This document shows positions 34,038-41,158 of a DNA stretch of 41,158 nucleotides, one piece after another (the stretch's first letter is position 1; every line of letters starts with the position of its first letter). The notes under the pieces were generated by a model that saw only the letters and a list, made by a program, of their open reading frames with translations, was not told the origin of the DNA and searched no databases. The DNA comes from an uncultured Treponema sp. (GTDB taxonomy: Bacteria > Spirochaetota > Spirochaetia > Treponematales > Treponemataceae). The stretch lies in NCBI GenBank assembly GCA_946540605.1, contig CAMNIU010000213.1:1-41158 (forward strand). The letters are read 5' to 3'. The position numbers were made by a program, and so were the translations under genes.

Positions 34038-34952
34038 ATGAAAAAAATATTATATCTGCTTATTTCCCTTTTTGTATTTTCAAATCTATGGGGAGAATCG
34101 TCAGCTCCAGAACTGGATGAAGGTCATTCTGAAAATTCTCCTCTTTACTGGGGAAATCCTTCTGATGCATCCAATATTCTTGATAGTGAAGATGAGCTGA
34201 AGTTTGAATTGGTTTCTCAGAATTATCTGATGGAAAAGCCTCAGTTTACAATCAGCTACAATAAAGAATCTTTGAATCCAAACTGGGTGGCCTGGCATTT
34301 GGGAATTGCTGATTTGGGAGAAGCCGACCGTTCAGATTCCTTTCGTCCGGATACAGAATTGCCGGAAGGCTGGTATGCAGTCCGCAAAAATGATTATAAG
34401 TTTACTTATTATGGTTTTGACCGCGGGCACATTTGTCCTTCTGCAGACCGCACTGCTACTTCTCAAGACAATAGTATGACCTTTCTTATGACAAATATGG
34501 TGCCTCAGTCGCCGGATAATAACCGAATTGTCTGGGTAGCACTGGAAAAATACGAAAGAGAGCTTGTGCTTGCCGGAAAAGAAGCCTATATTTTTGCAGG
34601 TCCTTTTGGCAGGGGGGGCACCGGTGATAAGGGCTATTTTGAAGAGATTCCTGTTAAACTGAAGGATGGAACTGAACTTGCAATTACCGTGCCCTCTCAC
34701 ACCTGGAAAATCATTCTTTTTATGCCGGAAGGTGAGAATGATTTTGAAAGAATTGTTAGTGAAGGCGCCTGCGAAATTATTGCCGTAAACGTTCCCAACG
34801 AAAAAGGCTGCGGCAAAAACGGCAGCTGGCAGCAGTATGTTTGCTCTGTAAATTATATAGAAGAAATCACTGGTTATGACTTCTTTGAACTCCTTCCCGA
34901 CGATGTTGAAGAAGAAATTGAATCACGAGTTATGGGTAAAGCTGGTCAATAG
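34038..34952 (+). CDS. Secreted DNA/RNA non-specific endonuclease (Serratia nuclease family)
   Basis: The 304-residue protein has a signal peptide of about 19 residues and a NUC domain (about 70-285). The active site is intact: FDRGHICPSADR with catalytic H131, and the metal/catalytic Asn and Glu in NMVPQSPDNNRIVWVALE (N162, E170). These enzymes cut DNA and RNA in any sequence with Mg. No immunity gene is adjacent, which fits a secreted or periplasmic nutritional nuclease rather than an intracellular toxin. It is divergent from the mla operon and may also serve DNA removal from surroundings. Roles are inferred. Confidence 0.93.
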   Translation: MKKILYLLISLFVFSNLWGESSAPELDEGHSENSPLYWGNPSDASNILDSEDELKFELVSQNYLMEKPQFTISYNKESLNPNWVAWHLGIADLGEADRSDSFRPDTELPEGWYAVRKNDYKFTYYGFDRGHICPSADRTATSQDNSMTFLMTNMVPQSPDNNRIVWVALEKYERELVLAGKEAYIFAGPFGRGGTGDKGYFEEIPVKLKDGTELAITVPSHTWKIILFMPEGENDFERIVSEGACEIIAVNVPNEKGCGKNGSWQQYVCSVNYIEEITGYDFFELLPDDVEEEIESRVMGKAGQ

Positions 34953-34989
34953 AACTATTTTTGTACAATTACTGACGATTTTTATATAT

Positions 34990-35018
34990 TTGAATCCTTA
35001 GTATTGTCATGATAAAAT
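34990..35018 (+). promoter_or_regulatory. Promoter of the GH3 gene
   Basis: TTGAAT (34990-34995) and TAAAAT (35013-35018) are 17 bases apart. The hexamer ends seven bases before the ATG at 35026, and no ribosome site is present. An alternative TATAGT at 35018-35023 would be too close to the ATG. Confidence 0.6.
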
Positions 35019-35025
35019 ATAGTCT

Positions 35026-37302
35026 ATGGACAATAAAATTAAAGAACTTTTATCAAAACTCACTCTTGAAGAAAAGGCCGGCCTTTGTTCCGGTAAAGAT
35101 TTCTGGCGTACAAAGCCGGTAGAAAGACTCGGCATCCCATCCGTTATGGTAAGTGATGGTCCAAGCGGTCTGCGTACCCAGTTTGATAATGGGGTAGATG
35201 AAAACGATTCCCGCCCGGCAGTAAGTTTTCCGTCTGGTTGTGCAACCGCTTCCAGCTTTGACCGCAGCCTGCTTCGTCATCTTGGCGAGATTCTCGGCGA
35301 AGAAGCAAATAACTATAATGTTTCAACAGTACTCGGCCCTGCAATCAATATTAAACGTTCGCCGCTTTGTGGACGAAACTTCGAATATCTTAGCGAGGAC
35401 CCTTATGTTTCGGGAGAACTAGGTGCTGCTTACATCAGCGGAGTTCAGTCAAAGAACGTTGGAACTTCGGTAAAACACTTTGCCGCAAACAATCAGGAGA
35501 CAAACCGCTTTTCTGTTAGTGAAGAAGTTGATGAACGCACACTTCGCGAAATCTATCTTCCAGGTTTTGAAACCTGTGTAAAAAAATCATCTCCTACAAC
35601 AATTATGTGCTCTTATAACGCAATCAACGGAGAACTTTCAAGCCAGAATAAATGGCTGCTCAAAGACTTGCTCCGCGACGAGTGGGGCTATAAGGGAATG
35701 GTGGTTTCCGACTGGGGTGCAGTTTACGACCGTGTAAAGGGAATAAAGGCAGACCTCAACCTTGAAATGCCATATTCAGGTGGCCACACAGACAAGGACA
35801 TTGTTGAAGCTGTAAAATCTGGTAAGCTCACTATGGAAGAACTCGATGAGTCAGTTTCTCACGTGCTCGAAATGGTTCTAAACTATGCAGAACACAAGCA
35901 GTCTGGCGAGTTTGATATGGAAAAAGATCACGCCGCATCAGCTAAAATTGCAGAAGAATCCTGCGTACTTCTTAAGAATGATGATTCAGTACTTCCTCTT
36001 AAAGCTCCTACAGAAAAAATCCTCTTCGTTGGCTGCTTTGCAGAAAATCCACGTTATGGTGGAGGCGGAAGCTCAAAAATAAAATGCTACAAAATGACAA
36101 GCGCAGTAGATGCAGCCCGCGAAGCCGGCCTCAAAGTAAAATATGTAAAGGGCTACAATGATGATTTTGTAACTACAAGCCCAGCCCTCACTTCAGAAGC
36201 CGAACAGGCAGCCCGCGAAGCCGACACCGTAGTAGTTTTTGCAGGCCTCCCGGAAAGCTTTGAATCAGAAGGTGCAGACCGCACAAGCCTTGATATGCCA
36301 GATGTTCAGAATGAACTGATTGAAAAGCTTGCCGCAGTTAATAAACGCATTGTTGTTGTGCTTCATAACGGCGCTCCGGTTACAATGCCTTGGGTAGACA
36401 AGATTGCTGCAATTCTTGAATGCTATTTAGGTGGCGAAAACATCGGTACTGCGCAAATCAATCTTCTTTTTGGAAAGGCAAATCCTAGCGGAAAACTTGC
36501 AGAAACTTTCCCGCTTCGCCTGGAAGATACTCCATGTTATTTAACATTCCCTGGAAATGGCCGCACCTGCCATTACACAGAAGGAATCTTTGTTGGTTAC
36601 CGCTGGTATGACAGCCGAAAAATGCCTGTTTTATTCCCTTTTGGACACGGACTCAGTTATACAAGCTTTGAATATTCAAATCTCAAGCTTTCAAAAACTG
36701 CCTTTAAGGACAGTGATGGGGTAGAGGTAAGCGTAGCCGTTAAAAATACAGGTTCCCTCGAAGGAAAAGAAATTCTTCAGCTTTATGTAAGCGATAAAAC
36801 TGGTGTAGAAATCCGTCCGGAAAAGGAACTCAAGGGCTTTGAAAAGGTAAGCCTGCGCCCTGGTGAATCAAAAGAAGTTACCTTTAAACTGGACCGCCGT
36901 TCCTTTGCTTACTGGAATACCGACACTGGCGACTGGTACGCTCCAAGCGGAACTTATGTAATTTCTGTAGGTGCTTCAAGCCGTGATATCCGCCTTACTG
37001 CCGAAGTTGATGTTACTTCATCAGCAAAAAAGGCGTTTACAATCACCCCTCAAACAACAATGGGCGATATGCTTCGTAACCGCGAAATGGCAGCTCTGAT
37101 TCATGATGATTATATGAAGGCCCGCAAGTTCCTTGATGATATGACAGATGAAGAGTTTGAGAAAAAGTTCCCATTCCCTAAAGAAGGAATGCTTGGAATG
37201 ATTCTAAGTAATCCATTCCGCAGCAATCGCGGCCGCGACGGCAAAACAATGGAAGATATCCTTAAGCAGGTAGAAGGTTACAATAAGGCACTGGAAGATT
37301 AA
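35026..37302 (+). CDS. Glycoside hydrolase family 3 beta-glucosidase
   Basis: The 758-residue enzyme has no signal peptide, so it is likely cytoplasmic. The GH3 N-terminal TIM barrel has SDGPSGLR, KHFAANNQETNR (about 150-161) and the nucleophile D229 in VVSDWGAVYD. The second alpha/beta domain (about 310-540) carries GGGGSSKI and FPFGHGLSYTSFEY. The fibronectin III-like domain follows (about 565-660, VKNTGSLEGKEILQLYVSD). A further 85 residues at the end (MGDMLRNREMAALIHDDYMK and onward) are an extension seen in bacterial GH3 of this type. It hydrolyses beta-linked gluco-oligosaccharides in a retaining mechanism; beta-xylosidase is possible. It appears to be a single-gene unit. Confidence 0.95.
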   Translation: MDNKIKELLSKLTLEEKAGLCSGKDFWRTKPVERLGIPSVMVSDGPSGLRTQFDNGVDENDSRPAVSFPSGCATASSFDRSLLRHLGEILGEEANNYNVSTVLGPAINIKRSPLCGRNFEYLSEDPYVSGELGAAYISGVQSKNVGTSVKHFAANNQETNRFSVSEEVDERTLREIYLPGFETCVKKSSPTTIMCSYNAINGELSSQNKWLLKDLLRDEWGYKGMVVSDWGAVYDRVKGIKADLNLEMPYSGGHTDKDIVEAVKSGKLTMEELDESVSHVLEMVLNYAEHKQSGEFDMEKDHAASAKIAEESCVLLKNDDSVLPLKAPTEKILFVGCFAENPRYGGGGSSKIKCYKMTSAVDAAREAGLKVKYVKGYNDDFVTTSPALTSEAEQAAREADTVVVFAGLPESFESEGADRTSLDMPDVQNELIEKLAAVNKRIVVVLHNGAPVTMPWVDKIAAILECYLGGENIGTAQINLLFGKANPSGKLAETFPLRLEDTPCYLTFPGNGRTCHYTEGIFVGYRWYDSRKMPVLFPFGHGLSYTSFEYSNLKLSKTAFKDSDGVEVSVAVKNTGSLEGKEILQLYVSDKTGVEIRPEKELKGFEKVSLRPGESKEVTFKLDRRSFAYWNTDTGDWYAPSGTYVISVGASSRDIRLTAEVDVTSSAKKAFTITPQTTMGDMLRNREMAALIHDDYMKARKFLDDMTDEEFEKKFPFPKEGMLGMILSNPFRSNRGRDGKTMEDILKQVEGYNKALED

Positions 37303-37322
37303 ATAAAAGAAACTTCCAAAAT

Positions 37323-37415
37323 AAAAAAAGGGTTTGCCCTACACGCTGTATCTATACTGACAGCCAGTCAAGCTGGCTGCAGTACACTACAGAGCGTAGT
37401 GCAAACCCTTTTTTT
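37323..37415. terminator. Nested bidirectional terminator between the GH3 gene and flgN
   Basis: AAAAAAAGGGTTTGC (37323-37337) and GCAAACCCTTTTTTT (37401-37415) form a perfect 15-bp stem with A/T runs at both ends. The 63-base interior contains further stems, including CAGCCAG/CTGGCTG (37361-37379) with loop TCAAG. Two genes converge on it. The inner hairpin shares the GTCAAGC core with repeat family 2. Confidence 0.85.
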
Positions 37416-37436
37416 TTATTTTAGCGTATCATTTTT

Positions 37437-37922
37437 CTATACTTCTACTTGTACCATAGTGGCAACGGCTTGCGCGTGTACATTAGCATACACACTGCGG
37501 TTGTTTTTATAAGGATTCTTAAAATTGGCAATCTGACTGCGCAGCTGTTCAATATGAACTCTGAGCAAATCGCGGTTTATTGCATTCTGCTTGAGTACCT
37601 TATCCTGCAAATCAGACAAATCATTCTGAATCTTTGTGATTTCAGCGTCTTCTGCGGCAGGTGTTTTGTTTCCCACTGCTGAATACATCTTAGACATAGG
37701 CACAATCACTTTCTGGAGGTTTGCAATGCTCTTTACAACCTGCTGTTCAAGCTCTGTGTGAGCAAGAAGATTTTCCGGATTTTCTGAAGTGATGGAATCC
37801 TGCTGTTTTTCGAGAACAGTAAGATATTCGCGGAATTTCCCACGCTGTTCTTCCAAAAGACTTCTAAAGCGGCGCAAAAGAGCAACTCGCTCGTTCAATT
37901 CTTCCTGTGTGATATTAGACAT
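37437..37922 (-). CDS. flgN: FlgN-like flagellar export chaperone
   Basis: The 161-residue, nearly all-helical protein starts at the ATG at 37922, with GGGAGG six bases upstream. Charged heptad-like helices cover about 5-140 (LRRFRSLLEEQRGKFREYLTVLEKQQ; LEQQVVKSIANLQKVI; LRVHIEQLRSQIANFKNPY). The tail NPYKNNRSVYA resembles the FlgN C-terminal motif. FlgN guards hook-associated proteins before export. The neighbour upstream is fliS, another export chaperone, which supports this. Sequence conservation in the FlgN family is low, so it is a probable rather than certain call. Confidence 0.7.
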   Translation of the reverse strand: MSNITQEELNERVALLRRFRSLLEEQRGKFREYLTVLEKQQDSITSENPENLLAHTELEQQVVKSIANLQKVIVPMSKMYSAVGNKTPAAEDAEITKIQNDLSDLQDKVLKQNAINRDLLRVHIEQLRSQIANFKNPYKNNRSVYANVHAQAVATMVQVEV

Positions 37923-38032
37923 CCAAATCCTCCCTATTAAGTCGGCAAGCACAGCTTGCCTCTGAGCCGTTCTTTCGATAATCCTAAAACGACCCTGCCG
38001 GCTCGTTTTTTAACGGATTTTCGATTATAGGC

Positions 38033-38473
38033 TTACCCCTGAATATTCAATGCACTCTGTACTTTTGCTGCCGGAGCATTTGCTGTACTGTTTGCAATAC
38101 TTCTCCAGGTATCAGCAAGTTCATCAACCTTGCTGAGTACAAACTCAATTTTCTGTTTATTGTGGCTGATGGTTGCATCCATCAGTTCTTCATTAAAGTA
38201 TACATACAAAGACATAAGGTTTCGGGCAATATCTCCGCCCTTTTCCATATCAAGCGAAACCTGAAGCTCAGTAATAATCGCCTGTGTCTTCTGAAGATGA
38301 ATACCAAACTGCTCAATATCACCGGCCTTTAATTTGTCATTCATATCAAACAGATTAAGAGCCGCTTTAAGATGCTTTACAGCACCTTCATAAAGTAAAA
38401 CAACCAGTCTTCCCTGACTCGCAGTATTTACATTTGTTTTCTGATATGCAGCATAAGCGTTCTGGTAAGCCAT
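38033..38473 (-). CDS. fliS: Flagellin export chaperone FliS
   Basis: The 146-residue helical protein starts at the ATG at 38473, because AAGGAGG lies just before it; a longer reading adds eleven residues with no support. The N-terminus AYQKTNVNTASQGRLVVLLYEGAVKHLKAAL is the FliS signature (family: Y....v.tasp..li.mLydgai..l). FliS binds the flagellin C-terminus in the cytoplasm until secretion, which in spirochaetes means export to the periplasmic flagella. flgN follows on the same strand after 110 bases. That gap contains a hairpin with stem AAAACGA/TCGTTTT. Confidence 0.95.
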   Translation of the reverse strand: MAYQNAYAAYQKTNVNTASQGRLVVLLYEGAVKHLKAALNLFDMNDKLKAGDIEQFGIHLQKTQAIITELQVSLDMEKGGDIARNLMSLYVYFNEELMDATISHNKQKIEFVLSKVDELADTWRSIANSTANAPAAKVQSALNIQG

Positions 38474-38694
38474 TGCTTTCCTCCTTGAATTTACGAAAAT
38501 CCGCACATAATACGGGTATTCTTCTCTGATTTTCGGACTTTGAAAAATTAACTTTAGCAGTATTTTTGTTATTTTTTGATTTTTTTTCTAAGCAGATTCT
38601 TATGAAAGTCGAATTTAGTGGAATATTTTCAATATCTTTACTATATTAAAAGTAGCAGTACGCGATATAGTAACGAAAAACTTAGGAAACAGCA

Positions 38695-40800
38695 ATGGCA
38701 GAAGATCAGAACAACGAAAACAAACCTCAGAACGACGATAATGATCCGTATAAGTTCTTTAAATTTCCTGGCTCTCAGGATGAGAATGATAAAAACAAGA
38801 AAAATAAGAATAATGGAAAAAAGAAGTTTCCTTTTTGGCCGATTCTACTCATAACCTTGTTTGCAGTTGCAATGGCAGAATTCTTCCTTTTTCCTAAATC
38901 AGAAGATTTGATTGATTTTTCTGATTTTAAAGAAAAAATTGAAACTGGCGAGATAAAATCTGTTGTAATAAGCGATAGTTATTTTATTGGCTATGGTAAA
39001 GTTTTGGAAAACGAAGCTGGTGGTGGTAAGGGCTTAAAACTCTTTAATGTTCCATCTTCAAAGTCTGTAACTCAGTATAAAACAGCAGCTGTGCTGACTC
39101 AGAGCTTTCTGGATTTTCTTGAGCATAATAATATTCACTATAAATTTGCCGCAAAGCAGAATAACTGGTTCCTTCAGCTTCTTTTGAATCTGATTGTACC
39201 ATTTGGTTTGATTTTCCTCATGTATTTCTTCCTCTTTAGAAAGATGGGAGGCGGTTCCGGTGGTGGCGGAATTGGCAGTATCTTTAGTGTTGGTAATTCC
39301 CGCGCAAAGGTTGTGGAAGAGGGTAAGATAAAAACCCGCTTTGCTGATGTTGCGGGTGTTGATGAAGCTAAGGAAGAACTTGTAGAAGTTGTAGATTTCC
39401 TTAAGTCTCCTAAAAAGTACACAGATATTGGTGGTAAGATTCCAAAGGGTGTTCTCCTTGTAGGTGACCCAGGAACAGGAAAAACCCTTCTTGCCCGTGC
39501 AGTAGCTGGTGAAGCAGGTGTACCATTCTTCAGCATTTCTGGTTCAGACTTCGTAGAAATGTTTGTTGGTGTTGGTGCAAGCCGTGTTCGCGATTTGTTT
39601 AAACAGGCCCGCGAAAAAGCTCCATGTATTATTTTTATTGATGAAATTGATGCGCTTGCAAAGAGCCGTGCAAACGGATTCAGCAGCAACGATGAACGCG
39701 AACAGACTTTGAACCAGCTCCTTGTTGAGATGGATGGTTTTGATAACGAAAAAGGTTTGATTGTACTTGCTGCAACAAACCGTGTAGACGTTCTTGACCC
39801 TGCAATTCTTCGTCCTGGACGTTTTGACCGCCAGGTTCCGGTAGAAAAGCCTGATGTAAAAGGCCGAGAAGAGATTCTCCGTATTCACGCAAAGAATGTA
39901 AAACTCGATAAAGACGTTGATTTTGAATCAATTGCTCACGGAACAACTGGCTTTGCAGGTGCAGACCTGGCAAACGTTGTAAACGAAGCAGCACTTCTTG
40001 CAGTTCGTAATGGTCGCAAGAAAGTAACAATGGAAGATTTCAACGATGCAATTGATAAGGTAAGCATTGGTCTTAAAAAGAAGAGCCGCAAGGACAACAA
40101 AAAACAGATGCGTCTTGTTTCTGTACACGAGACAGGTCACGCACTTGTTGCGGCTTTCAATCCGGATCATGAGCCTGTAAATAAGATTACAGTTGTTCCT
40201 CGAAGCCACGGAGTTGGCGGCTTTACACAGTATCGCGAAGAAGGTGAAGAAAAGTTCATTCAGACACGAAAAGATATGATTGATGAAGTAGACAGCCTGC
40301 TTGGAGGTCGTGCTGCAGAACAGGTTATTCTTGGCGACATTTCTACAGGTGCATCAAATGATATTGCCCGCGCAACAGACATTATAAAGCGTATGATTAC
40401 CGACTTTGGTATGTCAGACAAGTTCAAGAACATGACCCTTGGCCGCGGCGTGCTTGGTAACCGTGGAGGAGATGCAAACCTGATCCGCGAGTTCTCAGAA
40501 GAATCTCAGAATTATATAGATGAAGAAATCGCCCGCATAATGAACGAGCGTTACGATTATGTTGTAAAACTCCTTAGCAAGCACAAGGAGCTTCTGGACT
40601 ACATTGCCAACCGTCTTGTTGAAGTAGAAACTATGGACGGTAAAGAGTTCTACGAAATTGTAAAAGGCGAACAGCACTGTGCAGAACTCACAGAATCTGC
40701 GGGTAAAAAAGAAGTTTCGGATGAAAAAAAATCTGAAGAAACCGAGAAAACAATAGAAAAGAAAACACGTACACGTCGTACTAAGAAATCTGAGGAGTAA
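38695..40800 (+). CDS. ftsH: ATP-dependent zinc metalloprotease FtsH
   Basis: The 701-residue inner-membrane protease degrades damaged or regulatory membrane and soluble proteins. A charged cytoplasmic start of about 42 residues is followed by TM1 (about 45-64), an extracytoplasmic domain, TM2 (about 160-180), and a Gly-rich linker. The AAA+ module has [16 protein letters not shown] and RPGRFDRQ. The M41 protease domain has H478-E-T-G-H482, with the third ligand region in [14 protein letters not shown]. The tail is a Lys/Glu/Thr-rich stretch ([18 protein letters not shown]). AGGA precedes the ATG. The 188-base divergent gap to fliS holds T-rich sequence and a CGAAAATC/GATTTTCG inverted repeat. 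It is a full-length counterpart of the shortened paralogue at 27446-28600. Confidence 0.97.
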   Translation: MAEDQNNENKPQNDDNDPYKFFKFPGSQDENDKNKKNKNNGKKKFPFWPILLITLFAVAMAEFFLFPKSEDLIDFSDFKEKIETGEIKSVVISDSYFIGYGKVLENEAGGGKGLKLFNVPSSKSVTQYKTAAVLTQSFLDFLEHNNIHYKFAAKQNNWFLQLLLNLIVPFGLIFLMYFFLFRKMGGGSGGGGIGSIFSVGNSRAKVVEEGKIKTRFADVAGVDEAKEELVEVVDFLKSPKKYTDIGGKIPKGVLLVGDPGTGKTLLARAVAGEAGVPFFSISGSDFVEMFVGVGASRVRDLFKQAREKAPCIIFIDEIDALAKSRANGFSSNDEREQTLNQLLVEMDGFDNEKGLIVLAATNRVDVLDPAILRPGRFDRQVPVEKPDVKGREEILRIHAKNVKLDKDVDFESIAHGTTGFAGADLANVVNEAALLAVRNGRKKVTMEDFNDAIDKVSIGLKKKSRKDNKKQMRLVSVHETGHALVAAFNPDHEPVNKITVVPRSHGVGGFTQYREEGEEKFIQTRKDMIDEVDSLLGGRAAEQVILGDISTGASNDIARATDIIKRMITDFGMSDKFKNMTLGRGVLGNRGGDANLIREFSEESQNYIDEEIARIMNERYDYVVKLLSKHKELLDYIANRLVEVETMDGKEFYEIVKGEQHCAELTESAGKKEVSDEKKSEETEKTIEKKTRTRRTKKSEE

Positions 40801-40841
40801 AAACAATCTGACGGGCTGAGCAGAATAAGATAAGAAATCTT

Positions 40842-41013
40842 AAAAAATCTGACGGGCTTCCGCTGCGTCATAAACAAGTCGCTGGCAGAGCCGTTTTTGT
40901 GAAAGAATCCTGCGGTTTTCGTTCCGAAAATCCTCGGATTCTTTTTATGGCTAAGCGCCAAAGACGTTCTGATGCGACTTGTTTCTGCCGCTGTTCCGCC
41001 CGTCAGATTTTTT
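40842..41013. repeat. 172-base nested inverted repeat downstream of ftsH
   Basis: The outer arms AAAAAATCTGACGGGC (40842-40857) and GCCCGTCAGATTTTTT (40998-41013) form a perfect 16-bp stem. Middle arms AAACAAGTCGC (40872-40882) and GCGACTTGTTT (40974-40984) give 11 bp. Inner arms AAAGAATCC (40902-40910) and GGATTCTTT (40936-40944) give 9 bp, enclosing TTTTCG/CGAAAA. An additional copy of the arm (TCTGACGGGCT) occurs at 40807-40817. The outer T-run can end ftsH transcription. The gap 40801-41093 holds nothing else except the next promoter. Confidence 0.8.
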
Positions 41014-41056
41014 AATTAACTTTTTTTCTTCTAAATTTTCATATTTTCTTTTCAAA

Positions 41057-41085
41057 TAGACAATATCGTGTTTTCTTTATATAAT
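41057..41085 (+). promoter_or_regulatory. Sigma-70-type promoter of the last, partial gene
   Basis: TAGACA (41057-41062) and TATAAT (41080-41085) are separated by 17 bases. The hexamer ends eight bases before the ATG at 41094, giving a nearly leaderless transcript with no Shine-Dalgarno. Confidence 0.75.
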
Positions 41086-41093
41086 ACAATGAT

Positions 41094-41158
41094 ATGAAAA
41101 AGCTTCTTATTTCTTTTTGCGCACTTTTTGTTTCAACTGTTTTATTTGCGCAGAACAT
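41094..41158 (+). CDS. Start of an exported protein (cut by the window end)
   Basis: Only 21 codons are visible. They encode a textbook signal peptide: MKK, a hydrophobic core LLISFCALFVSTVLF, then AQN, where cleavage after FA is likely. It is therefore an exported or envelope protein. Function cannot be told. It is preceded by a strong promoter and by the ftsH-distal inverted repeat. Confidence 0.75.
   Translation, partial: MKKLLISFCALFVSTVLFAQN

Noticed and set aside
34038..34952. The NUC-type nuclease as an antibacterial toxin with immunity gene
   Set aside because: There is no toxin-delivery domain and no small immunity gene follows; a plain signal peptide suggests simple secretion.
39174..40209. 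Several minus-strand open frames of 93-171 codons
   Set aside because: They are shadows opposite the strongly conserved ftsH coding sequence.
40650..40961. A 103-codon minus-strand frame running from the hairpin region into ftsH
   Set aside because: It reads through the inverted repeat and antisense of ftsH, with no recognisable protein features.

Overview
The window looks like a chromosomal segment of a host-associated, plant-fibre-degrading Treponema (Spirochaetota, rumen or gut type). This is inferred from the gene content: a DUF4954 protein, a very long two-activase 2-hydroxyacyl-CoA dehydratase protein, flagellar chaperones, a Ton system, an MCE/Mla-type lipid transporter, and a polysaccharide/hexuronate gene set (GH5, GH3, UxuA, UxuB, MalQ). 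Base composition is moderately AT-rich. No phage, insertion sequence with transposase, rRNA or CRISPR array was seen.

Layout. (1) 1-3000, minus strand: tRNA-Asn with a very good promoter, then a secreted M16-like protein that has lost its zinc motif. (2) 3042-17809, plus strand: one long co-directional block. It holds DUF4954, the giant CoA-dehydratase activase, a secreted hypothetical protein, a secreted TPR protein, an outer-membrane barrel, ExbB, ExbD and TonB, and reads as an envelope/energised-transport operon. (3) 17880-18650: three tiny, tightly packed genes, the last of DUF4160 type. (4) 18700-24000: uxuA, a ferredoxin-tailed aldo/keto reductase, a secreted GH5 and uxuB. uxuA and uxuB share a near-identical palindromic operator. 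(5) 24070-28600: a SulP anion transporter divergent from malQ, which is followed by an FtsH-like ATPase without the protease domain. (6) 28597-33971, minus strand: an ABC-F ATPase carrying repeat-derived inserts, then the four-gene mlaE-mlaF-mlaD-lipoprotein operon. (7) 34038-37302, plus strand: a secreted NUC-type nuclease and a GH3 glycosidase. (8) 37437-38473, minus strand: flgN-like and fliS. (9) 38695 to the end: ftsH, a long nested inverted repeat, and the start of another exported protein.

How the genes fit together: GH5 cuts beta-glucans outside the cytoplasm. GH3, which has no signal peptide, probably finishes oligosaccharides inside, and MalQ handles alpha-glucans. UxuB and UxuA take fructuronate through mannonate to 2-keto-3-deoxygluconate.

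The most unusual signals are not single genes. First, two families of short palindromic repeats occur both between genes and, read in frame, inside the ABC-F coding sequence, resembling the coding palindromic elements known from Rickettsia. Second, several operon-first genes have a -10-like hexamer ending only 6-9 bases before the ATG and no Shine-Dalgarno, which suggests leaderless transcripts, whereas internal genes carry GGAG-type sites. Third, convergent gene pairs are separated by long nested two-way terminators.
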